Below, in pieces: positions 27,152 to 35,817 of a stretch of 64,000 nt of DNA. Below the pieces are notes generated by a model. It was given only the letters and a program-made list of their open reading frames with translations, searched no databases and was not told the DNA's origin. The translations under genes were made by a program, and so were the position numbers. This DNA is from Pseudoalteromonas sp. T1lg75 (GTDB lineage Bacteria; Pseudomonadota; Gammaproteobacteria; Enterobacterales; Alteromonadaceae). The stretch is taken from positions 99,490 to 163,489 of the forward strand of contig NZ_PQCD01000003.1 in NCBI RefSeq assembly GCF_002964705.1. The letters run 5' to 3'. Numbering within the stretch: the stretch's first letter is position 1; each line of letters starts with the position of its first letter.

Positions 27152-28801
27152 CTAGGTGTTGGCTTGGGTCAGCATTTGGTCATTGGCGGCACCCGGTGGA
27201 ACCAGGGGCCAAACATTGTCTTTGTCGTCTATGCATACGTGCAGTAAATAAGGGCCCTGACTGCTTAGCATGGCATCCAGAGCCGCATCAACTTGGTCTT
27301 GATGGGTGATGCACTGGCCGTCGATGCCGAACACCCGCGCCAAGGCAACGAAATCGGGGTTATCGGAGAGGTTGGTCTCGCTATAACGTTCGGCAAAAAA
27401 GAGCTGCTGCCACTGACGCACCATGCCCAAACGCTGGTTATCTATCACCACAATTTTCACATCCAGGTTATTGCGGCGTATGGTGGCCAATTCCTGGATA
27501 TTCATCATGATCGAGCCATCACCCGACACCGTCAGCACCATGTCGGTCGGCCGCGCTATTTTGGCGCCTATGGCCGCCGGCAGGCCAAAGCCCATGGTGC
27601 CGGCACCGCCGCTGCTAAGGTGGTTGCTCGGGTGAGAAAACTGCATATGTTGCGCCACCCACATCTGATGCTGGCCGACATCACAGCAGACCACGGCATC
27701 AGCACTTAAACGCTGCGACAGCTTGTTGAGCAAGGCCGGGGCGTAAACCGTTTCGCCGGGATAGTCATAGCGCCAGGCATGCTGCTTCGCCAACGCATGG
27801 ATATGCGCGCACCAATCCGGCTCGGTAACAAAACAATGCAGCTGCGGCAAGGAAGCTTTTAAATCCGCCACCAAGGATGCGGCAACCGGCTTGCGTTTAC
27901 CCACCTCGGCGACATCAATATCCAGGTGAATAACCTGAGCATTGGGGGCAAATTTAGTCAGGTTACCGGTCACCCGGTCATCGAAGCGTGCTCCGATACA
28001 CAACAATAGATCGCATTGCTGTACCGCCAAATTGGCCGCTTCGCCACCATGCATACCCAGCATGCCAAGGTTTAGTTCATAGTCGGGAGTAACGCTGCCC
28101 AGGGCCTTGAGCGTTTGTACCGCCGGCATATGGGTTTTATACAAAAACTGCATCAGTTGCGCTTGCGCATCCGCAGCCTGTACGCCGCCACCAATATAAG
28201 CGACCGGACGCTGACATTCGCTAAGTAGCTGATTGGCCTTATTCACCTGCTCCTGGCAAGGCTGTGCGGGCGCGTCGCAGTCGGCCAACCAGGGCTGATA
28301 CTGGGCTTCACCCATTTGGATGTCCTTGGGAATGTCAACCAACACAGGACCGGGACGACCGCTTTGGGCCAGGTGAATGGCCTGCTGTAATACGGGCGCC
28401 AAATCTTCACTGCGCTCTACCATAAAGCTGTGTTTGGTGCAGGCCAACGACATACCCAAAACATCCACCTCTTGGAAGGCGTCGGAGCCGATGGCGGCGG
28501 TGGGAACCTGGCCGGTGATCGCCAATAAGGGCACCGAGTCCATCATGGCGTCCGCCAAGGCGGTGATCAAATTGGTGGCACCCGGACCACTGGTCGCCAT
28601 GCACACTCCCAGCTTGCCACTGCTGCGGGCATAGCCAACCGCGGCAAAACCGGCACCTTGCTCGTGACGGGTGAGATAGTGGGTTACAGGTGATTCATAC
28701 AAGGCGTCATAAATGGGCATGATGGCACCGCCTGGGTAACCAAAAACCTCGTTTATTCCTTCCTTTGCCAATATCTCCACAACTAATTCTGCGCCGGTCA
28801 T
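27152..28801 (-). CDS. ilvG: Acetolactate synthase II large subunit
   Basis: A 549-aa ThDP enzyme forming acetolactate and acetohydroxybutyrate. The frame is complete, unlike the frameshifted ilvG of E. coli K-12. It has the catalytic Glu in RHEQGAGFAAVGYARSSGK, and the ThDP-binding GDGSIMMNIQEL segment. It is the first structural gene of the operon, 33 bp after the attenuator hairpin. Confidence 0.97.
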   Translation of the reverse strand: MTGAELVVEILAKEGINEVFGYPGGAIMPIYDALYESPVTHYLTRHEQGAGFAAVGYARSSGKLGVCMATSGPGATNLITALADAMMDSVPLLAITGQVPTAAIGSDAFQEVDVLGMSLACTKHSFMVERSEDLAPVLQQAIHLAQSGRPGPVLVDIPKDIQMGEAQYQPWLADCDAPAQPCQEQVNKANQLLSECQRPVAYIGGGVQAADAQAQLMQFLYKTHMPAVQTLKALGSVTPDYELNLGMLGMHGGEAANLAVQQCDLLLCIGARFDDRVTGNLTKFAPNAQVIHLDIDVAEVGKRKPVAASLVADLKASLPQLHCFVTEPDWCAHIHALAKQHAWRYDYPGETVYAPALLNKLSQRLSADAVVCCDVGQHQMWVAQHMQFSHPSNHLSSGGAGTMGFGLPAAIGAKIARPTDMVLTVSGDGSIMMNIQELATIRRNNLDVKIVVIDNQRLGMVRQWQQLFFAERYSETNLSDNPDFVALARVFGIDGQCITHQDQVDAALDAMLSSQGPYLLHVCIDDKDNVWPLVPPGAANDQMLTQANT

Positions 28802-28834
28802 TGTTCCTCATTCCTCAATGTGTTGGCCCTGAAA

Positions 28835-28870
28835 CGAAAAAGCCCCCCGAACTTTTCAGTGCGGGGGGCC
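28835..28870 (-). terminator. ilv attenuator terminator
   Basis: Stem GGCCCCCCG / CGGGGGGC, then CTTTTTCG on the minus strand, between the ilvL peptide and ilvG. A GC-rich stretch at the end of ilvL (GCGGGGGCTTCG, 28899-28910) can pair with the left arm of this hairpin as an antiterminator, the usual attenuation design. Confidence 0.88.
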
Positions 28871-28895
28871 TTAAGCGTGTTAATTTTTTAACGCA

Positions 28896-28970
28896 CTACG
28901 AAGCCCCCGCGGTAATAATAATCACCACGGTGTTAATCACTAGGACTAGGCTTGATAGCAGGTTAAACAT
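28896..28970 (-). CDS. ilvL: ilv operon leader peptide
   Basis: A 24-codon ORF too short for ordinary gene calling. It starts MFNLLSSLVLVINTVV and continues with three Ile codons in a row and a Thr. Four Leu, four Val and four Ile codons make up half the peptide, with two Thr. Ribosome stalling on these codons when charged branched-chain tRNAs are scarce would favour the antiterminator. The position before a strong terminator and ilvG matches enterobacterial ilvL. Confidence 0.9.
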   Translation of the reverse strand: MFNLLSSLVLVINTVVIIITAGAS

Positions 28971-29294
28971 ATATAAATTCTGTCTTAATCTAATTAAAAA
29001 TCTAAATGGACGGCTATACCGTCGCTCTTTTTCTATTAGTACCGCGAGTACCGGGGCAAGTCAACCACAAAAACAATGCAAAATAACAACTATAAAAGAG
29101 GGGTAGTGCATAAAAAATCCCTAAAACAATCTCTTACTTAAACCTAATAACCTTATAGCCCTCAACCGCAACTAACTTACCTTCGCTTGCCAATAGCTCT
29201 AGCTGATTAATTTTTCCCAATTATTTTTCGGTCAATGGGTTTTATGAGTTAACTCGGTTACACTCAAAAGCGACTCTAGTATCAGGATGACACG
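28971..29294. other. 324-bp divergent promoter region, ilvGMEDA / TraB-like gene
   Basis: It should hold the ilv promoter on the minus strand and the TraB-like gene's promoter on the plus strand. It is AT-rich. I see no clear operator, repeat or additional short ORF. Confidence 0.4.
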
Positions 29295-30170
29295 ATGAAA
29301 AAATTAACTGCATTTTGGCTCTTTTGCCTGTTTATTATTTTTACCCAACCCGCTTTTGCCAAACTGACACCGGCCTTATGGCAGGTGGAAAAACAAGGAA
29401 AAACCTCCTACTTATTCGGCACTGTGCATGTAGGCGATAGCAGCATGAATGGCCTGCCCAAGAAGATCGAAAAAGCCATCGGCAACAGTGAGGCCGTGGT
29501 CGTAGAGGTTGACTTAAGCGCCCTGACTGCAGTGCAAATTCAACAGCGCTCCATGCCATTTTTAATGCTGCAAAATGGCCGAACCTTGGACTCAGAACTC
29601 AGCCCCAAAAGCTACCAGCAACTTGACCAGTACTTTGGTGAAAAAAGCATTAATATCAAGATGTTTTCTGAACTAAAACCTTGGGCTGTGTTACTTACTG
29701 TGATGCAGATTGAGCTGCAAAATGCCGGCTATTCGGACCAATTCGGCATAGACAAACAGGTAATGGCCAGCGCCGCACAACACAATAAACCCATCATTGA
29801 GCTGGAGTCCCTCGAACAACAGTTAGAAATGTTTACCGTCATGGAAGAGCACGCCGACCATATGGTCGCCGACACCTTTCGACAAATCAGTCAATTTGAC
29901 GATAATTTTCAGCGCCTGATCGACGGCTGGAAAAAGGGTGAAACGGCGATGCTGGCCGAGGCCTATGAGCAGGCCTTCGATGACTCCGAATTTGGCCAAC
30001 TTAATGAGCATGTACTCTTGGTTGAACGCAACCATAAGTGGATAAAACAACTAGAAAAACCCCTGAGTGAGCAATCCCTGTTTATTGCCGTTGGCGCCCT
30101 TCATCTGGGTGAAGAAAACGGTTTGATCAAGTTACTACAGGGCCAAGGTTTTAAAGTGACACGTATCTAA
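29295..30170 (+). CDS. TraB/GumN family protein (secreted)
   Basis: A 291-aa protein with a signal peptide (cleavage near AFA-K, residue 23) and the TraB/GumN (PF01963) fold: ALWQVEKQGKTSYLFGTVHVGD with the conserved GTxHxG motif, FSELKPWAV, the QFGIDKQVM segment and a C-terminal AVGALHLGEENGLI. Related Tiki proteins are metalloproteases; bacterial function is not established. It stands alone between the ilv promoter region and the lysine riboswitch. Confidence 0.88.
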   Translation: MKKLTAFWLFCLFIIFTQPAFAKLTPALWQVEKQGKTSYLFGTVHVGDSSMNGLPKKIEKAIGNSEAVVVEVDLSALTAVQIQQRSMPFLMLQNGRTLDSELSPKSYQQLDQYFGEKSINIKMFSELKPWAVLLTVMQIELQNAGYSDQFGIDKQVMASAAQHNKPIIELESLEQQLEMFTVMEEHADHMVADTFRQISQFDDNFQRLIDGWKKGETAMLAEAYEQAFDDSEFGQLNEHVLLVERNHKWIKQLEKPLSEQSLFIAVGALHLGEENGLIKLLQGQGFKVTRI

Positions 30171-30221
30171 ATTGACGCCAACCGGCGTGGATAAATACGA
30201 AAATTTGTGCCGCGATGAACG

Positions 30222-30251
30222 TTGACAGCGTGGTATGGAAAGTGTTTGAAT
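30222..30251 (+). promoter_or_regulatory. Probable promoter of the lysine operon
   Basis: TTGACA at 30222-30227, 18-bp spacer, TTGAAT at 30246-30251, about 40 bp before the riboswitch. Confidence 0.5.
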
Positions 30252-30293
30252 AAAAAAGCACCCTATTGATTCGGCCATTTAGATGGCCGCAAG

Positions 30294-30482
30294 GGCTAGA
30301 AGAGGTGCGTCATCCAGGTAGTTATGATGAGGAGAGCAAGCTCCAACGACTCATAACGAGGGGGATGTACGCCGAGAGGTGAGGTAAATTGCTTAATACT
30401 CCCTCGGGCGCTTGGGTTGAATCCCGGCGACTGTCACCAATAGCACATGATTGCTATATGTTTGGTGGAGAGCTTCTGGTCT
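30294..30482 (+). ncRNA. Lysine riboswitch (L box)
   Basis: The segment has the conserved lysine-aptamer elements in order: AGAGGTGCG, a kink-turn and loop region with GAGGAGAGC, AACGAGGGGGATGTACGCCGA, TTGGGTTGAATCCCGGCGAC, TGTCACC and the closing GGAGAGCTTCTGG. The ends pair as P1 (CTAGAAG with CTTCTGG). A hairpin (CATTCGC/GCGAATG, about 30520-30559) follows. I see no terminator with a T run before dapA, so control is probably at translation, as for E. coli lysC. It precedes dapA-dapD-lysA and a deacylase gene. Confidence 0.93.
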
Positions 30483-30611
30483 TAGCATAACAGGCCGGCA
30501 AGCCTTGTTACGTATAAGCCCATTCGCTCTTCGAATTTAACCTGTTCGAGTCGGCGAATGTGGAAACCACTCCCCTTTGTTGCTCTCGAACTCGCACTAA
30601 GTTCGGATGAG

Positions 30612-31508
30612 ATGACAACTACTCAATCGTTATCACACACTGTGCTGTGGACAGCACTGATCACCCCGATGCTTGAAGATGGCGGCATTGACTTTGACGG
30701 TCTGAGCGCGCTGGCTCACGAGCAAGCGGCAGCCGGTAATGGCCTGCTGATCCTTGGCTCCACCGGCGAAGCCCTGGCCCTGGATATGGCCGAGCAACAA
30801 GCCGTGGTGAAACACATTTGCGCCCTGGCGCTCGACACCCAAATCATGGTCGGCGTGGGTGGCTACAACCTTGACGCACAGCGCCAATGGCTGGCCTTTT
30901 GTAATGACTACCCGATAGACGCCTATTTGCTTGGCGCTCCCTTGTATGCCAAGCCCGGTCCGGTAGGACAAGAACAATGGTTCCGCGCTTTGCTAGATGC
31001 CAGCGAACACCCCTGCATGCTTTACAACGTACCCGGTCGTGCAGCGGTCAGCCTGGACCCGCAGGTACTTGGCAAGTTGCAAGAACACCCGCGCTGCTGG
31101 GCCTTGAAAGAAGCCAGCGGCAGTATCGACTGTTTTGAACAATATCGTCTTGCAGCACCCAAATTGGCGATTTTCAGCGGCGACGACGCGCTTATCCCTT
31201 ACTACGCTCAAGCCGGCGCCGCCGGATTGGTGTCGGTGGCGGCTAACGTGTGGCCCGAGGCTACGCACCACTTTGTGCAATTGAGCCTGCAGGGGCAAAG
31301 CCACAATGCATTTTTACATTGGCGCGAGGCGGTGGCGGCACTCTTCCATGTCAGCAACCCTATTCCCACAAAGTGCTTGTTACACACGCTTGGACGCATC
31401 ACCTACCCGACTCTGCGTGCCCCGTTAACTCATACAGAGGTGGATGATTTACAACCACTTTTACGCGTACACGACAGCATCACATCTTGGCATTCAACAC
31501 AGGTTTAA
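30612..31508 (+). CDS. dapA: 4-hydroxy-tetrahydrodipicolinate synthase
   Basis: A 298-aa class I aldolase condensing pyruvate and aspartate semialdehyde in lysine synthesis. Active-site features: GSTGEA, the catalytic Tyr in YNVPGR and the Schiff-base Lys in ALKEASGS. The frame is open from 30558, but ATG at 30612 gives the normal start; the upstream 54 bp belong to the riboswitch leader. It is first in the riboswitch operon, 7 bp before dapD. Confidence 0.93.
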   Translation: MTTTQSLSHTVLWTALITPMLEDGGIDFDGLSALAHEQAAAGNGLLILGSTGEALALDMAEQQAVVKHICALALDTQIMVGVGGYNLDAQRQWLAFCNDYPIDAYLLGAPLYAKPGPVGQEQWFRALLDASEHPCMLYNVPGRAAVSLDPQVLGKLQEHPRCWALKEASGSIDCFEQYRLAAPKLAIFSGDDALIPYYAQAGAAGLVSVAANVWPEATHHFVQLSLQGQSHNAFLHWREAVAALFHVSNPIPTKCLLHTLGRITYPTLRAPLTHTEVDDLQPLLRVHDSITSWHSTQV

Positions 31509-31515
31509 AATTTTC

Positions 31516-32255
31516 ATGAGCTGGTTAGAACTTCTTAATAATTTAGAACGGGCGCCGTTCGCGCTGCATCACAGGACGAAAATGGTCAATGGCAGGCCAA
31601 TATCGAGGTTAAGCAAGGCATTCTAGAGGCCTTTAAAAACGGCACTAATACCGAATTCCCTGGTGGTTTTGTCGATAAAGACAACCTGGCACCGCGCGGT
31701 TTCAGCTCCGAAGACAATGTCCGCATGGTACCGGGTGGTACCTCGGTACGCCGCGGCGCCTATGTGGCCGCAGGCACCATCATAATGCCACCTGCCTATA
31801 TCAATATTGGTGCCTTTGTCGATGAAGGCACCATGGTCGACAGCCATGCGCTGGTCGGCTCTTGTGCTCAGGTAGGCAAAAACGTACACCTTAGCGCCGC
31901 GGTGCAACTCGGTGGCGTATTAGAGCCTATCGGTGCCAGCCCTGTGGTAATCGAGGACGATGCCTTTATTGGCGCTGGCTGCGTCATCGTTGAAGGCGTG
32001 GTAGTAAAAAAAGGCGCGGTACTGGCGCCGGGTGTACGCCTGAGCGCCACCATTCCGGTGTACGACTGTGTCAATGAGCGTCAGCTCGACAAGGGTGAAC
32101 CCATCCCGGAAAACGCCATTGTGATCCCGGGCTCACGTCCAAGCTCAAGCGCTTGGGGCCGTGAACAAGGCCTATCGATGAGCTGTGCCCTAATCGTGAA
32201 ATACCGCGATGAGCAGAGCGATGCCTCACTCGCGCTGGAAGAGGTATTACGCTAA
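31516..32255 (+). CDS. dapD: Tetrahydrodipicolinate N-succinyltransferase, frameshifted near the 5' end
   Basis: Left-handed beta-helix acyltransferase with hexapeptide repeats (GAYVAAGTIIMPPAYINIGAF..., VDEGTMVDS, GSCAQVGKNVHLS). The ATG at 31516 gives MSWLELLNNLE; restoring one missing base near 31546-31549 (GAA read as GAAA) continues in frame as TGAVRAASQDENGQW and on to the end, for 246 aa. Without the repair the first frame stops at 31626 and only an internal ATG (31725) could start, losing the N-terminal part. A homopolymer sequence error is the likeliest reason. The stop overlaps lysA (TAATG). Confidence 0.85.
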
Positions 32256-33460
32256 TGCTTCCTGTCAGTACCGACTTGCAAGGGCACCTTGAGTGCATCA
32301 GCCAGGAGCAGTTTGAGCCGTGCTTTGTCTACGACCTCGACGCCTTGCGTCAGCACCTGGATAAGCTGATGGCCCAAGACGTAGTCAAGCTCTGGTATGC
32401 GGTCAAGGCCAACCCCTTGTCACGCATCATCCGTACCCTGGCCGAGGCGGGCTTCCAGTTCGACGTGGCCAGCAGCGGCGAATTGCATCAGGTACTGGCA
32501 CAACAAATCAATCCAGAGCAGGTGCTGAATACCGGCCCCGCCAAGTCGAAGCGACAAATCGATGAATTTATCGCCCTGGGCGTGCGCACCTTTGTGGCCG
32601 AAAGTCTCAACCAGGTACGCTGGCTAAACCAGGCCGCCCAGGCCCATAAGGTACAGCTGAAACTCTTGTTAAGAGTGCAGCTACGCTGGCCCAAGGGTGA
32701 AAAAAACCCGTTGGGCGGTGATACCCTCACCCCCTTCGGTCTCGATCCGCAACAGTGGCATGGTCTTTATCTCGCGGATTATCCGGCGCTGACCTGTATC
32801 GGGGTGCATATTTTCCAATGGGGAAATATGCTCAGCGCCGACAAGCTATTAAACCTGTGGCAACAGATGCTACCACCACTTCAGGCCTTAAGTGAGCAGC
32901 TTGGTTTTGCCATGCAGGTGCTTGATTTAGGCGGTGGCCTGGGCGTTCCCTATGACGACGAAAGTGAGCCGCTAGCCTGGCAGGATGTACTTACGGCGCT
33001 GGAGCAGATAAAACGCGAAAGCGGCGTGCAGGAGCTGTGGATGGAGCTAGGTCGTTATGCAGTGGCCGAGTGTGGCTATTACCTAAATCCTGTGGTTGAG
33101 CAAAAGGAAAACTATGGCGAGCAGCAGTTGATCGTCAGTGGTGGTATCAACCACCTACTGCGCCCTGCCGTGGCCGGTCAGGCCTTCCCGTGCACCCTAT
33201 TGCGTACCAGCGAGGCGCCCACGAGAGCATTCAATATTCATGGGCCCTTGTGTACGGCGCTGGATAGCCTGGGCACCCACTTGCTTCCCGAAGACATTAA
33301 CGAACAGGACTGGCTGGTGTTTGCCCAAACCGGTGCCTATGGGTTCACCGAAAGCATGCCGTTTTTCTTGTGTCACCCGCTGGCGGCGGAGTATGTGATC
33401 CAAGACGGCAATTTACATCTTTTGCGCGAAAGTGCTGCCCCCAGCAGCTATTTGAGGTAG
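32255..33460 (+). CDS. lysA: Diaminopimelate decarboxylase (fold-type III PLP decarboxylase)
   Basis: A 401-aa PLP enzyme. The PLP lysine is in WYAVKANPL, the glycine-rich phosphate loop is LDLGGGLGVPY, the ELGRY segment binds PLP, and the C-terminal QTGAYGF has the catalytic Tyr region. Within a lysine-riboswitch operon, meso-diaminopimelate decarboxylation to lysine is the natural assignment, though the sequence diverges from E. coli LysA. It overlaps dapD by one base and is 5 bp from the deacylase gene. Confidence 0.87.
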   Translation: MLPVSTDLQGHLECISQEQFEPCFVYDLDALRQHLDKLMAQDVVKLWYAVKANPLSRIIRTLAEAGFQFDVASSGELHQVLAQQINPEQVLNTGPAKSKRQIDEFIALGVRTFVAESLNQVRWLNQAAQAHKVQLKLLLRVQLRWPKGEKNPLGGDTLTPFGLDPQQWHGLYLADYPALTCIGVHIFQWGNMLSADKLLNLWQQMLPPLQALSEQLGFAMQVLDLGGGLGVPYDDESEPLAWQDVLTALEQIKRESGVQELWMELGRYAVAECGYYLNPVVEQKENYGEQQLIVSGGINHLLRPAVAGQAFPCTLLRTSEAPTRAFNIHGPLCTALDSLGTHLLPEDINEQDWLVFAQTGAYGFTESMPFFLCHPLAAEYVIQDGNLHLLRESAAPSSYLR

Positions 33461-33465
33461 TCGCC

Positions 33466-34578
33466 ATGAACAAGATTGAGCAACAAAATATTCAGGTTGG
33501 CGAAATCGCCAACGGCCTGCCGCTGACCATTCCTGTTTACCGCCTTAAGGGTGATGGTACGGGTAAAAACGTCTATATCCAGGCCAATATGCATGGTGCC
33601 GAGGTACAAGGCAATGCGGTTATTTATCAATTGCTTGAGCAACTTAAAAACTTAGGGTTGCACGGCGACATCACCTTGGTGCCCTATGCCAACCCCATCG
33701 GCTGTAACCAAAAGTCGGGGGAGTTTACCCTGGGCCGTTTTGACCCCATTACCGGCGTTAACTGGAACCGCTTATATCATTACAATGCCGAGCTGGTAAG
33801 GCGGTTTGCAGAGCAAAGCGACAGTCTGTCGGATCAAGAGTTGAACGACGCATTTAAAGCGGCCCTAGTCGACGACGTAGCGCAGCGCTTAAACGGCCCG
33901 CAGCATGCGTTATCTACCGGTAAGCGTATCGCCCTTAACCTACAGCGCTTAGCACATGAGGCGGATATCGTACTGGATTTGCATACCGGCCCCATTTCGG
34001 CCAAGCACCTGTATTGCCCCGAATATGCCCGTGCCAGTGCCCGCTACTTTAATATCGAACATGTGCTGCTGATCCCCAATGAATTCGATGGCGCCATGGA
34101 CGAAGCGGCATTTTGTCCCTGGTGGGAGCTGCAAACTCAACTAAAACGCCGGGGTCGTGACTTCGAGGTGCCCGTGGAAGCCTACACGGTGGAACTGGGC
34201 TCGCAAGAGCGCATTGATTTGACCGAAGCCTTGGACGATGCGCAAAGCATTTTAAGCTACTTGAATTACCAAGGCCTGTTTGTGGATGCCGCCTATCAGC
34301 CTAAAACCATGCAGCGCCACGCCTGTTATCTGAAAGACTATGTAGCCTATTATGCGCCTATGGGTGGGATGATCGAATATCTGGCCGGGCTGGGCGAGCA
34401 CCTGAAAGCCGGTGATGCCATTGCCCGTATCCTGAGAATGGAGCGCTATTTAAGTGAAGAGCCGCTGCATACCTTGCGGTTCGACCAAGATGCCATTGCG
34501 ATTTTGCACTTTGCCTCGGCCAGTGTAAATCAGGGCACCGAACTCTATAAATTTTTTACTAATACCTTCGAGTTATAA
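33466..34578 (+). CDS. AstE/ASPA-family zinc deacylase, possible succinyl-DAP desuccinylase
   Basis: A 370-aa member of the succinylglutamate desuccinylase/aspartoacylase family (PF04952, M14-like). Zinc ligands are H43 and E46 (NMHGAEVQGN) and H173 (LDLHTGP); the catalytic Glu is E243 (YTVELGS). It is the fourth gene of the lysine operon, in the place where dapE would make sense. I infer that it removes succinate from N-succinyl-DAP or a related acyl intermediate. The alternative is a broader-specificity deacylase. Start is ATG at 33466 with GAGG in front; the frame runs further upstream inside lysA. Confidence 0.82.
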   Translation: MNKIEQQNIQVGEIANGLPLTIPVYRLKGDGTGKNVYIQANMHGAEVQGNAVIYQLLEQLKNLGLHGDITLVPYANPIGCNQKSGEFTLGRFDPITGVNWNRLYHYNAELVRRFAEQSDSLSDQELNDAFKAALVDDVAQRLNGPQHALSTGKRIALNLQRLAHEADIVLDLHTGPISAKHLYCPEYARASARYFNIEHVLLIPNEFDGAMDEAAFCPWWELQTQLKRRGRDFEVPVEAYTVELGSQERIDLTEALDDAQSILSYLNYQGLFVDAAYQPKTMQRHACYLKDYVAYYAPMGGMIEYLAGLGEHLKAGDAIARILRMERYLSEEPLHTLRFDQDAIAILHFASASVNQGTELYKFFTNTFEL

Positions 34579-34615
34579 CCAATTGCGTGAGAGTCAGTGA
34601 GAGGTACTCACTGCT

Positions 34616-34642
34616 AATGGGCGGCCTAGCCGCCCATTTTTT
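34616..34642 (+). terminator. Terminator of the lysine operon
   Basis: Stem AATGGGCGGC / GCCGCCCATT with a CTA loop and a T6 run. Confidence 0.9.
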
Positions 34643-34728
34643 CAGCTTAAATTCACCTAATTGCTGCGAAAGTAGCGTCCTAACAGTATAATTCTTCATA
34701 TCTCCAACGATTTAATAACAGGCAAGTT

Positions 34729-35769
34729 ATGGATTGGCGCTATCTAATTACCGGCCTAGCCACCAGCACACAGCTGTGGGCAGCCGAGCCGGACCCCACG
34801 CAGCAAAGTCAACAGCAAAAACAACTCGATATTGTTAAGCAGTGTATTCTCAATGAAGTCATCGGCGGCGATGGTCAGCAGACAATCGATCAATTGCGAG
34901 AAAAATGCGCCGCCCTTGAGGTGAGCCGAAAGCTAAGCGCAATCGATAAGCGTAAAGCTCGAGAGCAGGTGACGGAAAAAAACCGCAACGTGATCACCCC
35001 GCACAACCGTAACTATATTTTGCCCGTCACCTATATCAAGCACCCCAACGAAGAGCCCTTTGGTGATGATCTTGATAACCTATCTCAAGGTGATGATGGT
35101 GAAAACCTGGATAACGTCGAAATTAAATACCAACTTTCGCTTAAAGTTCCTGTTTTCGACGATTTTAGCGACAAGGACCAGGCCATTTATTTTGCAGTGA
35201 CCCTGCAATCGTACTGGCAATTCTACAACGACGATATTTCCTCGCCGTTTCGCGAGACCAACTATGAGCCGGAAATCTTCTGGATCAACTACCTAGATGA
35301 AGAAAATGTCTGGTGGGGCGATGAACTCGCTATTGCCCTCGGGATCTCGCACCAGTCGAATGGTCGCAGTCAGCCCTATTCACGTTCCTGGAACCGCATC
35401 TATGCCAACTTTATCTGGGAACAAGACGGCTATGTATTTAGCTTTAAGCCCTGGTACCGCCTTCCCGAAGACGAAAAAGACGACCCAATGGAAGCCAAGG
35501 GCGATGACAACCCGGATATTTACAAGTATATGGGTTACTTTGAGTTTCGCGGTGTGCGTCGCTTTGACGACCACGAGGTCAGCTTTATGCTGCGCAACAA
35601 CCTCAACTCGGACAACCGCGGTGCCTTGCAGCTTGACTGGTCATTCCCACTTTGGGGCCGGTTGCGCGGCTATGCTCAATATTTCAATGGTTATGGCGAA
35701 AGCATGATCGACTATAACGCCGATATTGAACGCTTTGGCGTCGGTATCCTGCTAACTGATTTACTTTGA
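34729..35769 (+). CDS. pldA: Outer-membrane phospholipase A
   Basis: A 346-aa beta-barrel phospholipase. The catalytic triad is seen in GISHQSNGRS and SWNRIYA: H208, S210 and N222, with the same spacing as H142/S144/N156 of E. coli OmpLA. The N-terminal region (about 20-130) is longer than in E. coli and rich in Gln and acidic residues. The chain ends in a barrel strand (RFGVGILLTDLL). OmpLA degrades misplaced phospholipids in the outer leaflet after membrane stress. Confidence 0.93.
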   Translation: MDWRYLITGLATSTQLWAAEPDPTQQSQQQKQLDIVKQCILNEVIGGDGQQTIDQLREKCAALEVSRKLSAIDKRKAREQVTEKNRNVITPHNRNYILPVTYIKHPNEEPFGDDLDNLSQGDDGENLDNVEIKYQLSLKVPVFDDFSDKDQAIYFAVTLQSYWQFYNDDISSPFRETNYEPEIFWINYLDEENVWWGDELAIALGISHQSNGRSQPYSRSWNRIYANFIWEQDGYVFSFKPWYRLPEDEKDDPMEAKGDDNPDIYKYMGYFEFRGVRRFDDHEVSFMLRNNLNSDNRGALQLDWSFPLWGRLRGYAQYFNGYGESMIDYNADIERFGVGILLTDLL

Positions 35770-35780
35770 GTGCCTAAAGA

Positions 35781-35806
35781 AAGGCGATAAGTGAACTTAT
35801 CGCCTT
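35781..35806. terminator. 12-bp hairpin between pldA and the unknown secreted protein gene
   Basis: AAGGCGATAAGT and ACTTATCGCCTT are perfect inverted arms. T runs are weak on both sides, but the position between converging genes suggests a terminator. Confidence 0.6.
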
Positions 35807-35817
35807 GCTACTAATGG

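Noticed and set aside
28765..29106. Plus-strand ORF of 113 codons over the ilv leader
   Set aside because: It runs antisense to ilvL and the attenuator and has no recognisable protein features.
31725..32255. Internal ATG as the true dapD start
   Set aside because: It lies inside the conserved sequence VRMVPGGTSVRRG and would delete a conserved N-terminal region that is present upstream in frame after one-base repair.
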